From: Petrachloros mirabilis ULC683
GTDB lineage: Bacteria > Cyanobacteriota > Cyanobacteriia > Thermosynechococcales > Thermosynechococcaceae
Direction of reading: 5' to 3'
Assembly (NCBI RefSeq): GCF_009939295.1
Contig: NZ_WVIC01000012.1
Location: 1 to 64,000, forward strand
DNA: 64,000 nucleotides
The position numbers and the translations under genes are program-made. Position 1 is the first letter of the stretch. The number at the start of each line of letters is the position of its first letter. The notes below the pieces were generated by a model. The model did not search any database. It worked only from the letters and a program-made list of their open reading frames with translations, and was not told where the DNA came from. Positions 7,177-17,465 of this stretch are shown here, piece by piece.

Positions 7177-10100
7177 TTAGTCCGTGTAGGCATCCAAGGG
7201 GAGGCAGGCACAGACCAAGTTGCGATCGCCGTAGGCATTGTTAATCCGACCCACAGCGGGCCAGAACTTCGCCTCCCGAGTCCAGGGGGCAGGGTAGGCA
7301 GCTCGTTCGCGGCTGTAAGGGTAAGTCCAATCTTCTGCTAGTACTGCTGCTGCTGGGTGGGGGGCATTTTTGAGTGGGTTATTCTCTGGATCGGCTTGCC
7401 CGGTTTCAATTTCGGCGACTTCAGCACGGATGGCAATCATAGCTTCACAGAAGCGATCCAGTTCCGCTAGGGATTCACTTTCGGTGGGTTCAATCATGAT
7501 TGTTCCCGGCACCGGCCAGGAGACGGTGGGGGCATGGAAGCCATAGTCCATCAGTCGTTTGGCCACGTCTTCGACTTCAATGCCAGCGGATTTCTTCAAG
7601 GGGCGCAAATCCAAAATGCACTCGTGGGCCACCCGTCCCGATTCGCCCGCAAACAAGACGGGGTAGTAAGGAGCCAGACGAGCGGCCATGTAATTGGCAT
7701 TGAGAATGGCGATCCGGGTGGCCAGGGTGAGGCCCTCAGCCCCCATGAGAGCAATGTAGACCCAGGAAATGGGCAGGATGCTGGCGCTGCCCCAGGGGGC
7801 GGCAGAGATGGCTCCCAGCCCTTGCTTACCCCCTACGGTCACGACCGGGTGGTTGGGCAGAAAGGTTACCAGGTGTTGTTTGACGCCGATGGGACCCATG
7901 CCGGGGCCACCCCCCCCATGAGGGATACAGAAGGTTTTGTGCAGATTTAGATGGCAGACATCAGCACCCATATCGGCGGGGCGACACAGCCCCACCTGGG
8001 CATTCAGGTTGGCTCCGTCCATATACACCTGACCGCCGTGGCCATGAACAATGGTGCAGATTTCTTTGATTTCCGTTTCAAAGACACCGTGGGTGGAGGG
8101 ATAGGTGACCATTAACGCCGCTAAGTCCTGGTGATGGGTCTCGGCTTTTTGACGCAGATCCACTAGGTCAATATTGCCCTGGTCGTCACAGCCGACCACC
8201 ACCACTTTCATCCCGGCCATGACGGCGCTGGCGGGATTGGTGCCGTGGGCCGAGTCGGGGATCAGACAGATATTGCGGTGATCCTCACCTCGGCTGTGAT
8301 GGTACTGACGAATCACCAGCAGACCCGCATACTCCCCTTGGGATCCAGCGTTGGGCTGAAGGGAGATGCCGTCAAAGCCGGTGATTTCGGCCAGCATGGC
8401 TTCGAGCTGCTCAAACAGGATCTGATAGCCTCGCGTCTGGCTGAGGGGGGCAAAGGGATGGATTTGATTAAACTCTGGCCAGGTCACGGGCAACATTTCC
8501 GTGGTGGCGTTCAGCTTCATGGTGCAAGATCCCAGGGGGATCATGGAGGTAGTGAGGGAGAGATCCTTGGCTTGCAGTCGGTGCAGGTAGCGCAGCAGTT
8601 CGGTTTCGGAGTGATAGCGGTTAAAAACGGGCTGAGTCAGATAGGGGCTGATCCGAGCTAGGGGGGGAGGATAGGTGGGGTTGACCTCGGCGATCAAGTC
8701 AGTGGGGTCAAAGGGCAGAGCCGGTCCAGCAAAAAGACTCCATAAATCCAGTAGATCCTGAGCGGTGGTGGTTTCGTCTAGGGAAATGCCCACACGGGTG
8801 GGGCTGACGATGCGGAGGTTGATGCGGGCGGCCTGCGATCGCACCATCACCTGCTCCAGCTCTCCCTCTGCTAATACCACCTGCACCGTATCAAAGTAAG
8901 GCTCCGGCGTGACGGTATAGCCTAGGCGTTTGAGACCCGCTGCCAGCAGTCCGGTCATCCGATGAATGCGATCGGCAATGGCTTTCAGTCCCTGGGAACC
9001 GTGGTAAACCGCATACATGCTGGCCATCACCGCCAGCAGCACCTGGGCGGTGCAGATATTGCTGGTGGCCTTGTCGCGGCGGATATGCTGCTCTCGGGTT
9101 TGCAGCGCTAGCCGCAGGGCAGGCTGACCGGACACATCCTGGGAGACACCGACAATCCGACCGGGGATCTGACGCTTGTAGGCATCTTTGGTGGCAAAAA
9201 AGGCCGCATGGGGACCCCCATAGCCCATAGGCACCCCGAAGCGCTGACTGCTGCCCACGGCAATATCCGCACCCAATTCGCCAGGGGGGGTGAGCAAGGT
9301 GAGGCTGAGCAGGTCGGTGGCCAGGGTGACCAACGCCCCCTGCTGGTGCGCCTGGTCAATGACAGTGCGATAGTCATCAATGGAGCCATCGCTGCCGGGA
9401 TACTGCAACAGCACCCCAAAGGTGGGTTGTGCCCCAAAGTCATGGGTGTGGGGGTCAGCGACGATGACGGTCAGCCCCAAGGGGAGGGCGCGCGATCGCA
9501 CCACATCTATGGTCTGCGGATGGCAATTTTCTGCCACCAAAAAAGTCTTGGCATCCCTCTTTTTGCAAAGGTTGTAGCTCATGCTCATGGCCTCAGCCGC
9601 AGCCGTCCCCTCATCCAGAAGCGAGGCATTGGCAATATCCAGTCCGGTTAAGTCCATTACCAGGGTCTGGAAATTCAGCAGCGCCTCCAGGCGACCCTGG
9701 GCAATTTCGGCCTGATAGGGGGTGTACTGGGTATACCAGCCCGGATTTTCCAAAATATTGCGCTGGATCACTGGGGGCGTGATGCAGCCAGCGTAGCCCA
9801 TGCCCATAAAGGAACGAAACACCTGATTTTGGGCTGCAATGGCTCGCAACTCTTGCAGCAGTTCATGCTCCCCTTTCGGCGCACCCAGAGCCAGGGGTCG
9901 CCGCAGCCGAATCTGCTCCGGGACCGCATCGTCGATCAGCGACTCCAGCGTGTCATAGCCCAACGTCTCCAGCATGGTGTTGACCTCTGCCTCAGTGGGG
10001 CCAATGTGTCGAGGCGCAAAAGCATCCAGGGGTTGGCAATAGTCAGCCAGAGCCGCCGAGACTGTGGGGGTCGCACCCTGTCCATTCTGAGGCGAGGATA

Positions 10101-10230
10101 GGGTTGTATCCCCTTGTCCGTGATCCATCTCATTCAGATAGCGCATATCGACAGTCTGCATCGGGGCTTCTTTCATGGCGAACTCACTAGATAGAGGTTG
10201 AGAGAGAGCAGAAACAGGGTTAAAGGTCAT
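7177..10230 (-). CDS. gcvP: Glycine dehydrogenase (decarboxylating), P protein
   Basis: Pyridoxal-phosphate enzyme of the glycine cleavage system. It decarboxylates glycine and passes the aminomethyl group to lipoyl-GcvH; in cyanobacteria it serves photorespiratory glycine metabolism. The PLP lysine lies in [16 protein letters not shown], followed by the glycine-rich [13 protein letters not shown]. The two halves typical of the long bacterial P protein are both present, in 1017 residues. The N-terminal about 60 residues before [16 protein letters not shown] are variable, and several internal ATG codons could serve as starts (for example at [16 protein letters not shown]). The neighbours are unrelated; gcvT and gcvH are not in the window. 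Confidence 0.96.
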   Translation of the reverse strand: MTFNPVSALSQPLSSEFAMKEAPMQTVDMRYLNEMDHGQGDTTLSSPQNGQGATPTVSAALADYCQPLDAFAPRHIGPTEAEVNTMLETLGYDTLESLIDDAVPEQIRLRRPLALGAPKGEHELLQELRAIAAQNQVFRSFMGMGYAGCITPPVIQRNILENPGWYTQYTPYQAEIAQGRLEALLNFQTLVMDLTGLDIANASLLDEGTAAAEAMSMSYNLCKKRDAKTFLVAENCHPQTIDVVRSRALPLGLTVIVADPHTHDFGAQPTFGVLLQYPGSDGSIDDYRTVIDQAHQQGALVTLATDLLSLTLLTPPGELGADIAVGSSQRFGVPMGYGGPHAAFFATKDAYKRQIPGRIVGVSQDVSGQPALRLALQTREQHIRRDKATSNICTAQVLLAVMASMYAVYHGSQGLKAIADRIHRMTGLLAAGLKRLGYTVTPEPYFDTVQVVLAEGELEQVMVRSQAARINLRIVSPTRVGISLDETTTAQDLLDLWSLFAGPALPFDPTDLIAEVNPTYPPPLARISPYLTQPVFNRYHSETELLRYLHRLQAKDLSLTTSMIPLGSCTMKLNATTEMLPVTWPEFNQIHPFAPLSQTRGYQILFEQLEAMLAEITGFDGISLQPNAGSQGEYAGLLVIRQYHHSRGEDHRNICLIPDSAHGTNPASAVMAGMKVVVVGCDDQGNIDLVDLRQKAETHHQDLAALMVTYPSTHGVFETEIKEICTIVHGHGGQVYMDGANLNAQVGLCRPADMGADVCHLNLHKTFCIPHGGGGPGMGPIGVKQHLVTFLPNHPVVTVGGKQGLGAISAAPWGSASILPISWVYIALMGAEGLTLATRIAILNANYMAARLAPYYPVLFAGESGRVAHECILDLRPLKKSAGIEVEDVAKRLMDYGFHAPTVSWPVPGTIMIEPTESESLAELDRFCEAMIAIRAEVAEIETGQADPENNPLKNAPHPAAAVLAEDWTYPYSRERAAYPAPWTREAKFWPAVGRINNAYGDRNLVCACLPLDAYTD

Positions 10231-10259
10231 CCGCAGAGTGTCTAGGGGCTTGGGTGCTG

Positions 10260-10437
10260 AGAGGCTGTTTGAAAAGCCTCATTCATCCCGGCATTAGCCC
10301 CCCCGCCCCCCTCGCGAAGCGTGCCCGAAGGGCGTAATTCTGGGGGGAATCAGATCGTCAAAGTCCCCCAGAATGGGGGATTTAGGGGGCTAGACAGGGT
10401 GGATAATGCAACCGAAGACTTGTGTGTACACAGCAGC
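10260..10437. repeat. Intergenic dispersed repeat (composite)
   Basis: This fills most of the 440-base gap between gcvP and the DUF39 gene. The left end, AGAGGCTGTTTGAAAAGCCT, matches the left end of the repeat at 17166. The interior has GCGAAGCGTGCCCGAAGGGC and runs of C and G (CCCCCAGAATGGGGGATTTA) shared with the 61557 copy. The right end, TGTGTGTACACAGCAGC, is a variant of the terminal repeat of the element at 42666. No real coding sequence is seen in it. Confidence 0.7.
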
Positions 10438-10670
10438 GTATTAAGGAGGGTCGGCGACAGCCGGGGGGTATGCAGGGCATCGTTATTCACAACTAATTGA
10501 GGATTGCCATAAATATGGTTTAGCTTACCGCCATCCCCCTGAAAATGCAGCAATCATGTCAGAGTGGGCTTATCCCGGTGTAGGCTCCAACATAAGCCTC
10601 AGGCCGAAAAACTGGCAATTTGCCAGGACAGTGGCAAAATATGCCCTGCATTGTAACGCTTGTTCACACT

Positions 10671-11870
10671 ATGCGCACCATTGCCGAAATCAACGCCAAA
10701 ATTCAACACGGATCCGCGGTGGTGAAAACCGTGGAAGCCGTTAAAGCGCAAATTTCTGAAATAGGGATCACCCAGACAGCCAAGGCAGTAGATGTAGTGG
10801 TGACCGGCACCTTTGAACCCATGGAGTCCTCCGGGGCGATCCTCAATCTCGGGCATACGGATCCCCCCATTAAAATTCGGCAGTGCTGGCTCGATGGCGT
10901 TCCGGCCTATGCCGGGTTTGGTGCAGTGGATTTATACCTGGGGGCATCCCAGCCCGCTGAACCCCTGGGGGCAGGTGACAGTCCCGATGGGGAACCTGCC
11001 CACGAACGAGGCGGTGGCCATGTCATTGAAGATTTGATCGCGGGAAAAAACATTCCCCTGCGCGCCGTGGGACAGGTCACCGACTGCTATCCCCGCGCCA
11101 CCCTGGATACGATGATTAACCAAGACACCATCAATCAGTTCTATCTGTTTAATCCCCGCAATTTGTACCAGAATTTCATTGTGGGCGTCAATGGCGGCGA
11201 TCGCCCCCTCTTTACCTATCTGGGACCCCTCCAGCCCCGCCTGGGAAATGCCGTCTACGCCAACTCGGGTGCCCTTTCTCCCCTATTCAATGACCCCACC
11301 CTGCGCTTGATTGGCATTGGCACCCGCATTTTTCTGGGTGGGGGCATCGGCTATGTCACCTGGGAGGGCACCCAGCATTTCCCGTTGCAAAAGCGCCTCC
11401 CCAACGACACCCCCATCGGCCCTGCCGCCACCCTGGCCCTGATCGGGGATGCCAAGCAGATGCAGGCCAAGTGGGTGCGCGGCTGTTACTTCCGCCAGTA
11501 TGGGCCCTCCCTGATGATTGGGGTGGGGGTCCCCCTGCCAGTCTTAGATGAAACGGTGATTCAGCGCTGTGCCATTACCGATGCGGAACTAGTGGCTCCG
11601 GTGGTGGATTTTTCCATTCCCCGACGGGTTCGTCCCACCTTTGGCCTGGTCAGCTACGCCCAGCTCAAATCGGGCCGGATCAAAATTGAAAATAAAACTG
11701 TGCGCGTGGCACCCCTCACCAGCCTCTATCTGGCACGGCAGGTGGCCTCGGAACTACAACAGTGGATTCAGTCAGGGCAGTTTTTGCTGAGCGAGCCTGT
11801 AGCCGAGATTCCGTGCGATCGCACCTTCAAGCCCCAAAATACCTGGGGGTCACAGATGACCTTAGAGTAG
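10671..11870 (+). CDS. Homocysteine biosynthesis family protein (DUF39/HcyBio)
   Basis: 399 residues. The N-terminus RTIAEINAKIQHGSAVVKT and the block TGTFEPMESSGAILNLGHTD are characteristic of the DUF39 family, implicated in archaea in making homocysteine from aspartate semialdehyde. Cyanobacterial members are widespread; their reaction is less certain. A longer frame begins at 10620, but the ATG at 10671 (MRTIAEIN) matches the family start. The gene stands alone behind a repeat-filled gap. I saw no clear riboswitch in the 5' region. The usual CBS or ferredoxin partner of the archaeal system is not adjacent. Confidence 0.88.
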   Translation: MRTIAEINAKIQHGSAVVKTVEAVKAQISEIGITQTAKAVDVVVTGTFEPMESSGAILNLGHTDPPIKIRQCWLDGVPAYAGFGAVDLYLGASQPAEPLGAGDSPDGEPAHERGGGHVIEDLIAGKNIPLRAVGQVTDCYPRATLDTMINQDTINQFYLFNPRNLYQNFIVGVNGGDRPLFTYLGPLQPRLGNAVYANSGALSPLFNDPTLRLIGIGTRIFLGGGIGYVTWEGTQHFPLQKRLPNDTPIGPAATLALIGDAKQMQAKWVRGCYFRQYGPSLMIGVGVPLPVLDETVIQRCAITDAELVAPVVDFSIPRRVRPTFGLVSYAQLKSGRIKIENKTVRVAPLTSLYLARQVASELQQWIQSGQFLLSEPVAEIPCDRTFKPQNTWGSQMTLE

Positions 11871-12073
11871 AACCCCTCTGGGGTAGCCACAAAGCCGAAG
11901 TTTTAAGTCTGCCCACGTGCCCCTGAAACAGCCCTAAACGTTGTGAAGATACAGTAACATTTGGGGAGAAGCTCCACGGTCAAGCGAACACCGATGGCAC
12001 GATTCAGCAGTAGGTTTGTGACGCGATCGCAGGTCTGGAAGATAGTTGAAACCTAATGTATGGAGGTTGATAG

Positions 12074-12319
12074 GTGCTTCAGCCAAGCAGCAATGACAGG
12101 CTAGACATTCTGGCTGATCAAGTAGGACGTCTGACCGAAGGACTGACAGAGATCAAGGTATTGGTTGAGCGAGTTGCCCATACGGTTGAGCGAGTTGCCC
12201 ATACGACAGAGCAACAGGCTGCTGTCGCAGAGAGAAATGCCGCGATTGCAGAGCGGCAGGCTGCCAGTGTAGAGAGGCTCACCCAAATTGTGGAAAATCT
12301 GATCCAGGGAAAAGCTTAA
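12074..12319 (+). CDS. Coiled-coil protein related to the 4587/6426 family
   Basis: 81 residues, GTG start preceded by GGAGG at seven bases. It opens with LDILADQVGRLTEGLTEIK, similar to LNILTEQIGRLTEVVTVGF of the genes at 4587 and 6426. It contains two copies of a seven-residue unit VERVAHT encoded by 21-bp repeats, then AVAERNAAIAERQAASVER. There is no membrane helix. Its end overlaps the convergent DUF2085 gene by four bases. Function unknown; probably part of the same family of heptad-repeat helical proteins. Confidence 0.65.
   Translation: MLQPSSNDRLDILADQVGRLTEGLTEIKVLVERVAHTVERVAHTTEQQAAVAERNAAIAERQAASVERLTQIVENLIQGKA
12164..12205 (+). repeat. 21-bp tandem repeat, 2 units
   Basis: GTTGAGCGAGTTGCCCATAC plus G occurs twice head to tail, giving two identical heptads in the coiled-coil gene. 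Confidence 0.92.
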
Positions 12320-12885
12320 CGGGAGCCAGCGTACTGCACTGGTCGGCGATAGATTAGGGGCATGATATAAGCACCCAGCCCCAGCCCTGAAACCAGTCCA
12401 AAGGCCGTCACCACCCAGTTGTTGTAATCCCACCAGCCCAAGTGCTGAGCTAGAAGTTCTGCTGGGTAAACCAAACAGAGCAGAATGGCCAAGGCTAAGC
12501 CCACCAGTCCATACTGCGGTAGCCAGTAGCGTCCCCAGCCTTGGGTTTTAGCAACCCAGTAGCGAGTGATCACCAGCCCAATGAGCGTGCCATAGCAGCG
12601 CATACAAACTGCCATGAGATAGGGGGGCGAAAGAACCAGGCCCATTTCTGGCTGTGGACAGACATGGTTCCCCATCCAGTAAATAATGTTGGCAATTAGA
12701 GGCAGTACCGGTAGAGGTGTTGCTGCCAAAAAAGGAGCTGCCAAAGGACCACCGACTAGCGCGGCCAGCACCAAATCTGCAAAAGGTTCTCGCCAAGGCT
12801 TAGACCTGGAGGGCGACTTGGGGAAAGAAGGTGCTGCTTTGGTCATTGGGTAAAGATATTGTGAGAGGCTCAGCTTGGGGATCAT
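12316..12885 (-). CDS. DUF2085 membrane protein
   Basis: 189 residues, integral membrane. The conserved core MGNHVCPQPEMGLVLSPPYL followed by MAVCMRCYGTLIGL matches DUF2085, whose cysteine pairs (C-x-Q and CxRC) are its signature. There are about four hydrophobic helices: after residue 35, around the CMRC segment, 120-140 and 155-180. The start is uncertain: the first ATG is at 12885, and MTKAAPSFPKS at 12846 is equally possible. Family role unknown; the paired cysteines hint at metal or redox involvement. It is convergent with the coiled-coil gene at 12074. Confidence 0.78.
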   Translation of the reverse strand: MIPKLSLSQYLYPMTKAAPSFPKSPSRSKPWREPFADLVLAALVGGPLAAPFLAATPLPVLPLIANIIYWMGNHVCPQPEMGLVLSPPYLMAVCMRCYGTLIGLVITRYWVAKTQGWGRYWLPQYGLVGLALAILLCLVYPAELLAQHLGWWDYNNWVVTAFGLVSGLGLGAYIMPLIYRRPVQYAGSR

Positions 12886-12955
12886 CTATGCTTTTGTATG
12901 ATAGCGTCCAACTCAAGCCCAATCTAGAGGTGAGGGCTGATGCGATCCAGCCCAA

Positions 12956-14554
12956 CTACTGTGCGCTTTGACGCGCCCAGGACAGAATGCGATTAATTTT
13001 GCTGAAGACCGTGGTTTTTTCTAGATCAATCAGAATAGGAGTCACGGTAGATGTTTCATTTTGAGTCAGAGTTTTTACCCAAAGGGTTCCGGTGATCTGC
13101 GTATTATCAAGGGTCATGACTGACTTTGGTGCAAACACAAAGAGCTTCAGATCAGGATTGTTTGTGAAGGTGATATCCCCATCACCATAGACATATATTT
13201 GAGCATTATCCACTGCGCCTGCATTGGTGATGGCGCTGACTAGCTCGTCAGTTGATGCCGCCTCTGAAGCCCCCTCTAGGGTTACCTCGGATGCCATCTC
13301 AGGAGTGGCTTCAAACTGTACTGGAAGTCCATTGGCCTGTTCATCCAAGTTGCTCCCAATCAGGTTAACCGTCCCATGGGCATACACGATCAACGCTCCT
13401 GCTGCCGAAATGGCAATTGAGCCAGGAGAAAGGGTGAGATCACCCTCTAGCATATAAATCACTAAAGTTGAATCGTCAGCCACCTTGAGTGGTTGATCAA
13501 GAGCCAAATCTCCCTGGACATAAAGAACAATGGTGTCTGCCGCTCCTTGGCCAACAGTCTGGGGGAGTAGATCAAGGTTGCCTTTAACCCCATAGGGCAG
13601 AAACTTGGGGGGAAGTGTGGCACAAAAGGCTTTCACCGTTTTAGCATCAGCGGTGTCTGCACTGCCATTGACGCAGGGATGCTCCAGGTCGTCCGTTAAA
13701 GCAGGAAGGCGCTCAAGGATCTTGGCGTCAGGCAGACTCAAGCCCGCCGTGGGCAGGACAGGCATTGGTGTCTGAGAACAGTTGGCATCATCCTGCAAGT
13801 CGGCAAATTCCCACTGGGCGGCAACTGCGTCGGGCTGTGCCCCTCGAATCGGAATCTCAACCGCCAAGCGGGTCACAGTTACTTTGGCTGTGTCTACTTG
13901 GGTGGGATCGCCATGGATGTAAAGGGTCTCGTTTTCGGGATAAGCTCGGCCTTCAACGACCAGTTCAGCGATACCTAGAGTGGTGTCAGAGGCATTTGCC
14001 AGGGAGTGGGGTTCATAGGTGTATCGAACCAGACGGTAGTCACTGGCCATGCCATGCTGAATCGTGAGGGAGTGCCAGTATTCTGTGAATGCTCGGGCGC
14101 TTACTTCTTTTACGGCGCAAACATCCAATGTGGGAATGGTGCCGCTAAGCCAGGTGTCACCCTGACAGTGGGCAGAGTGTTGGGTGTGTTGGTCGTCATC
14201 ACGGGCGCAGTAGGTTGAGATCGCACGGTGCTGGTTGAGGAGCGCCTGGTAGTGAGCAATGCCCGTTTCGGCTGCGGCTAAGCTTTGAGCCACCTTGTTC
14301 TGGGTGCTGGCCATGATTTGGGTTTGCTGAGAGCGCAAGATCAACGATATGCCCACCAGAAGCATCGCTATACCCAAGATCGAGGTTAACGGCAGCACAA
14401 ACCCCCCCGATTGAGCAGATCGGTACGATGGTGTCTGGCGAGCCTTAACCCCGCGCCACCAGACTTTTGGGGCTGGCCTGAACTGAGGTCTAACGTGAAC
14501 CATGGTGCTTGACCCTCTGCGCTGTTTACGTCTTGATGGGGACTGCTCACGCAT
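12956..14554 (-). CDS. PilX-like prepilin/envelope protein
   Basis: 532 residues. A basic leader ends in SGGF, followed by the hydrophobic helix VLPLTSILGIAMLLVGISLI at about residues 52-72 and the segment QNKVAQSLAAAETGIAHYQA. This is the arrangement of PilX-type minor pilins and related type IV prepilin-like proteins. The long C-terminal part is rich in beta strands (short polar repeats such as ADDSTLVIYMLEGDLTLSPG) and should be extracellular. A role in type IV pilus assembly or surface display is inferred. MVHVRPQFRP (start 14503) is an alternative start. No other pil genes are adjacent. It ends about 70 bases from the DUF2085 gene and may share its transcript. Confidence 0.65.
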   Translation of the reverse strand: MREQSPSRRKQRRGSSTMVHVRPQFRPAPKVWWRGVKARQTPSYRSAQSGGFVLPLTSILGIAMLLVGISLILRSQQTQIMASTQNKVAQSLAAAETGIAHYQALLNQHRAISTYCARDDDQHTQHSAHCQGDTWLSGTIPTLDVCAVKEVSARAFTEYWHSLTIQHGMASDYRLVRYTYEPHSLANASDTTLGIAELVVEGRAYPENETLYIHGDPTQVDTAKVTVTRLAVEIPIRGAQPDAVAAQWEFADLQDDANCSQTPMPVLPTAGLSLPDAKILERLPALTDDLEHPCVNGSADTADAKTVKAFCATLPPKFLPYGVKGNLDLLPQTVGQGAADTIVLYVQGDLALDQPLKVADDSTLVIYMLEGDLTLSPGSIAISAAGALIVYAHGTVNLIGSNLDEQANGLPVQFEATPEMASEVTLEGASEAASTDELVSAITNAGAVDNAQIYVYGDGDITFTNNPDLKLFVFAPKSVMTLDNTQITGTLWVKTLTQNETSTVTPILIDLEKTTVFSKINRILSWARQSAQ

Positions 14555-14605
14555 CCCGCATTGATTGAAATGAATGGGTGTCCACTATTCTCGCTCAGAG
14601 GTTGC

Positions 14606-15244
14606 CTAACCGTAAAACGGCAGGACATCTTGCCAGGCAGTGTTCTGACCGAGATGCAGATAGTGCTGCCCCAAGTCCAGCAGAGCCAGTCCCAACTGCT
14701 GTGCAGATAGATCGAGCGCATCAGTGCGCACTCTCTCCAGCGCTATAGGATACTGGGCAAGATGGTCTTCCCAATCTGCGATCGCAAACTTCTGATCGCC
14801 ATCAATGGGGACTACCCCCGACCCTAAATTCTCATAAATTGCTCCATAGACCTGCCCCTGCTGTGCAGGCATCTCCACCGCAATTGGGGTAATAGAATCT
14901 CGCTGGCTGTGGCCATGAACCCAAGCCACCATCGCCAGAGTGGAAACCGGTATCAGTGGGATCTGAAGCTGTTGCGCCAGGGTTCGGGCTGTAATCACCC
15001 CAATCCGGGTACCTGTAAAACTGCCGGGGCCACGAGCGACCACAATGCTAGTCAGATCTGACCAATCGTAAGGCAGCACAAACTGGCGCAGATACCCATG
15101 GAGCTGAGTAGACAACCCTCGCCCCAAATCCCAGCCTTGCACCCGAGGGACTGCTGTGCCAATTTGAAAGCTCAAAACTAACCCTGGCTGTGTGGTGTCC
15201 AGACCCAAAGTAATCTCAGTCACGGCATTCACCCTATCCGGCAT
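14606..15244 (-). CDS. tsaB: tRNA threonylcarbamoyladenosine biosynthesis protein TsaB
   Basis: 212 residues, actin-like ASKHA fold. It partners TsaD and TsaE in making the universal t6A37 modification of ANN-decoding tRNAs. Visible motifs are LGLDTTQPG at the N-terminus (phosphate-1 region) and VARGPGSFTGTRIGVITART, the most conserved block of the family. Length is normal. It lies upstream of the prepilin-like gene, 51 bases away on the same strand; the pairing has no obvious functional link. Confidence 0.93.
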   Translation of the reverse strand: MPDRVNAVTEITLGLDTTQPGLVLSFQIGTAVPRVQGWDLGRGLSTQLHGYLRQFVLPYDWSDLTSIVVARGPGSFTGTRIGVITARTLAQQLQIPLIPVSTLAMVAWVHGHSQRDSITPIAVEMPAQQGQVYGAIYENLGSGVVPIDGDQKFAIADWEDHLAQYPIALERVRTDALDLSAQQLGLALLDLGQHYLHLGQNTAWQDVLPFYG

Positions 15245-15432
15245 AACTCAATTGTCGGCCTTACCCTGAACTTGCCCTGAGAATTTTGTAAGCAACTCAT
15301 CCTCATTTAAGATTTAATTAATAAGTCATCCCTAATTTGAAATCATCTTCAAACCTAAAACACTTTCCCCATCCGTTGCAGTGATTTCTCAAGGATAATC
15401 ATCACCCTCAATCGGCATCACCGCCATTTCAC

Positions 15433-16590
15433 ATGTCGTCAATGCCCCAGTTACCCTCCGACTTTGTGGCCGCCTCCAATGCTGCGCTACAGCTTATACT
15501 TTTTGTGGATAAGCGTGCTGCTTCCAAGCGGCAAAACCAGCAGGTGCAAGACTACCTGAAGTCCATAGAACCCTCCCATTCCTGGAATCTGCAAGTGGCG
15601 GATGTTGAAGAGCAGCCCTACTTAGCTGAGTACTATAAACTGGTCGCCACCCCAGCTCTGATCAAGCTTTACCCAGAGCCACGCCAAATTTTGACAGGCG
15701 CAAACTTGGTCGCCCAAATGACAGCCCTTTGGCCTCGATGGCAAAGCGCTCTAACAACGCTGATCAATTCTCAGGCCAGCCAAAACGGTAGCGCTCTTGC
15801 CTCCCCCCCTTCCGTCAAGCTGATGGAACTGGTCGATCAGGTGTTTTTGCTACAGCAAGAGAATACATCCCTGCAAAATCAGATCAAATTCAAAGATCGA
15901 ATTATTGCCATGTTGGCTCATGACCTCCGCAATCCGCTCACTGCTGCAAACATTGCCCTAGAGACCCTGGAGGCACAGTTGAGTGATTTGCCCCCTCAGA
16001 GGGGGCAGGAGTCTAACCTGCTGAGGAAGCTGACCCACCATGCACTAACCCAAACCCAGGTCATTGAGCGGATGATTGTCAATCTCTTGGATTCCACTCG
16101 GGGGAACTGTGCGGCCATTCAAATTCAACCGAAAGAGGTTGATCTAAGATCGCTGTGCCTTGAGGTGGTGGCAGGGTTGCAGTCTCGCTTTCTCAACAAG
16201 CAACAAACCCTGGCAACTGATATTCCCAGTGATTTGCCCCCAGTTCATGCCGATCGAGATCATGTGCGCCAGGTGATCATCAATCTCTTAGACAATGCCA
16301 GTAAATATACCCCGACACCTGGGGTGGTGCGCCTCTCAGTTCTGCATCGCACCATGCAAAAGGTACAGGTCACGATTTGTGACAATGGTCTGGGCATTCC
16401 CAAGGAAAAGCAGCGGCATATTTTTGATGATGAGTTTCGGCTTGACCGCGATAAAGATTGCGAAGGGTATGGCATTGGACTGGCGCTGTGCCGTCGCATC
16501 ATCCTGGCGCACTATGGTCAAATTTGGGTGGACTCAACCCCCAACCAGGGCAGTTGCTTCCATTTCACTCTGCCTGTATACCGCGTCTGA
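15433..16590 (+). CDS. sasA: Circadian clock histidine kinase SasA
   Basis: 385 residues. Residues about 15-105 form a KaiB-like thioredoxin-fold domain (LQLILFVDKRAASKRQNQQV through VATPALIKLYPEP), which binds KaiC. A short coiled coil follows. The kinase core has the H-box in AMLAHDLRNPLTAANIALE (His near residue 163), the N-box LLDNASKYTP, the G1 box CDNGLGIPKEK and the G2 box GYGIGLALCRR. In cyanobacteria SasA autophosphorylates on KaiC and passes phosphate to RpaA, driving circadian transcription. Length matches S. elongatus SasA (387). The kai genes are not in the window. The AT-rich 190 bases upstream likely hold the promoter. Confidence 0.96.
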   Translation: MSSMPQLPSDFVAASNAALQLILFVDKRAASKRQNQQVQDYLKSIEPSHSWNLQVADVEEQPYLAEYYKLVATPALIKLYPEPRQILTGANLVAQMTALWPRWQSALTTLINSQASQNGSALASPPSVKLMELVDQVFLLQQENTSLQNQIKFKDRIIAMLAHDLRNPLTAANIALETLEAQLSDLPPQRGQESNLLRKLTHHALTQTQVIERMIVNLLDSTRGNCAAIQIQPKEVDLRSLCLEVVAGLQSRFLNKQQTLATDIPSDLPPVHADRDHVRQVIINLLDNASKYTPTPGVVRLSVLHRTMQKVQVTICDNGLGIPKEKQRHIFDDEFRLDRDKDCEGYGIGLALCRRIILAHYGQIWVDSTPNQGSCFHFTLPVYRV

Positions 16591-16727
16591 GACTACATCC
16601 CAAAGATTTATGACAATTACAGTCAACGAGGTCATAAAAGTTCATACCTTCAAGGCGATGAGTGCGACAAGAGCGTAGTAGGCTGAGAAATAATTGACCC
16701 GTTTGTAAATCACTAAGGTATAGATTT

Positions 16728-16934
16728 ATGGTTCAACGCGGTTCTAAAGTTAAGATTCTCCGCCCAGAGTCTTATTGGTACAACGAAGTGGGTACCGTAG
16801 CTTCCGTGGATCAAAGCGGCATTAAGTATCCAGTCATTGTTCGCTTTAATACGGTGAACTACACCGGATACAGTGGCAATGCCAGCGGTGTAAACACCAA
16901 TAACTTTGGTCTACACGAAGTCGAAGAAGTGTAA
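16728..16934 (+). CDS. psaE: Photosystem I reaction centre subunit IV
   Basis: 68 residues, the SH3-like stromal subunit that helps dock ferredoxin and supports cyclic electron flow. The sequence [20 protein letters not shown] and the closing block [13 protein letters not shown] are diagnostic. It is monocistronic as in most cyanobacteria: sasA ends about 140 bases upstream, and a 530-base repeat-rich gap follows. Confidence 0.98.
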   Translation: MVQRGSKVKILRPESYWYNEVGTVASVDQSGIKYPVIVRFNTVNYTGYSGNASGVNTNNFGLHEVEEV

Positions 16935-16976
16935 GTTCTTGCCAAGGCAGACTGCTGAGGTGTTCCTTGCTATCTC

Positions 16977-17121
16977 TAAGAAGCGGTTTGAAAAGTTTCT
17001 AACGCCTTGCACCCGCCCCCTAAATCCCCTATTCTGGGGGACTTGAGAGTGATCAAAGCCCCCCAGAATGGGGGATTTAGGGGCAAATGTAGAGCATGGG
17101 AAAATCTTAAAGACAGCCTCT
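16977..17121. repeat. Intergenic repeat, family B
   Basis: About 145 bp. In reverse orientation it matches 46484-46620: TAAGAAGCGGTTTGAAAAG at one end and TCTTTAAAGTCTT-like sequence with GCTCTACATT at the other. The interior has CCCCCAGAATGGGGGATTTA. Partial copies lie at 24938-25012 and 27443-27509. No coding potential. Confidence 0.8.
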
Positions 17122-17165
17122 AAAAGATTTGGGTCACTTCAGCAATGGTCTCAGTTTTCTGCTTA

Positions 17166-17345
17166 AGAGGCCGCCTGAAAAGCCTCATTCATCCCTGCAT
17201 TGGCCCCCCTCAATCCTCCCGCGCGCAGCGTACCCGCAGGGCGTAATTTTGGGGGGAGAAAGCCAAAAACTCTGCTCATTTCCCCCCAGAATTGGGGGGC
17301 TAGGGGGGCAAGTGCAAGGTCTAAGCAACTTCTCAAACAAGCTCT
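17166..17345. repeat. Intergenic repeat, family A
   Basis: 180 bp with imperfect terminal inverted repeats, AGAGGCCGCCTGAAAAG on the left and CTTCTCAAACAAGCTCT on the right. The interior has GCAGCGTACCCGCAGGGCGT flanked by C and G runs. The left end matches the repeat at 10260. Short open frames in it are incidental. Confidence 0.75.
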
Positions 17346-17465
17346 AAGGCGTTCGTTCAAAACAGGGCAGAGAGGGTCATTTGTCACTCCTGCCTGTTTT
17401 TTGTGTCCAGCCTGCTATGGCCTTGGCGCTGATTAGGATGTAGGGGTCTGCGTTGCGCGTTATTT

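Noticed and set aside
10350-10553. Open frames in the repeat-filled gaps (also 17129-17436, 46.5-47 kb, 61541-61844)
   Set aside because: They follow the C-run/G-run repeats and share no protein family.
10540-10670. SAM- or SAH-type riboswitch upstream of the DUF39 gene
   Set aside because: No conserved core of either class is visible.
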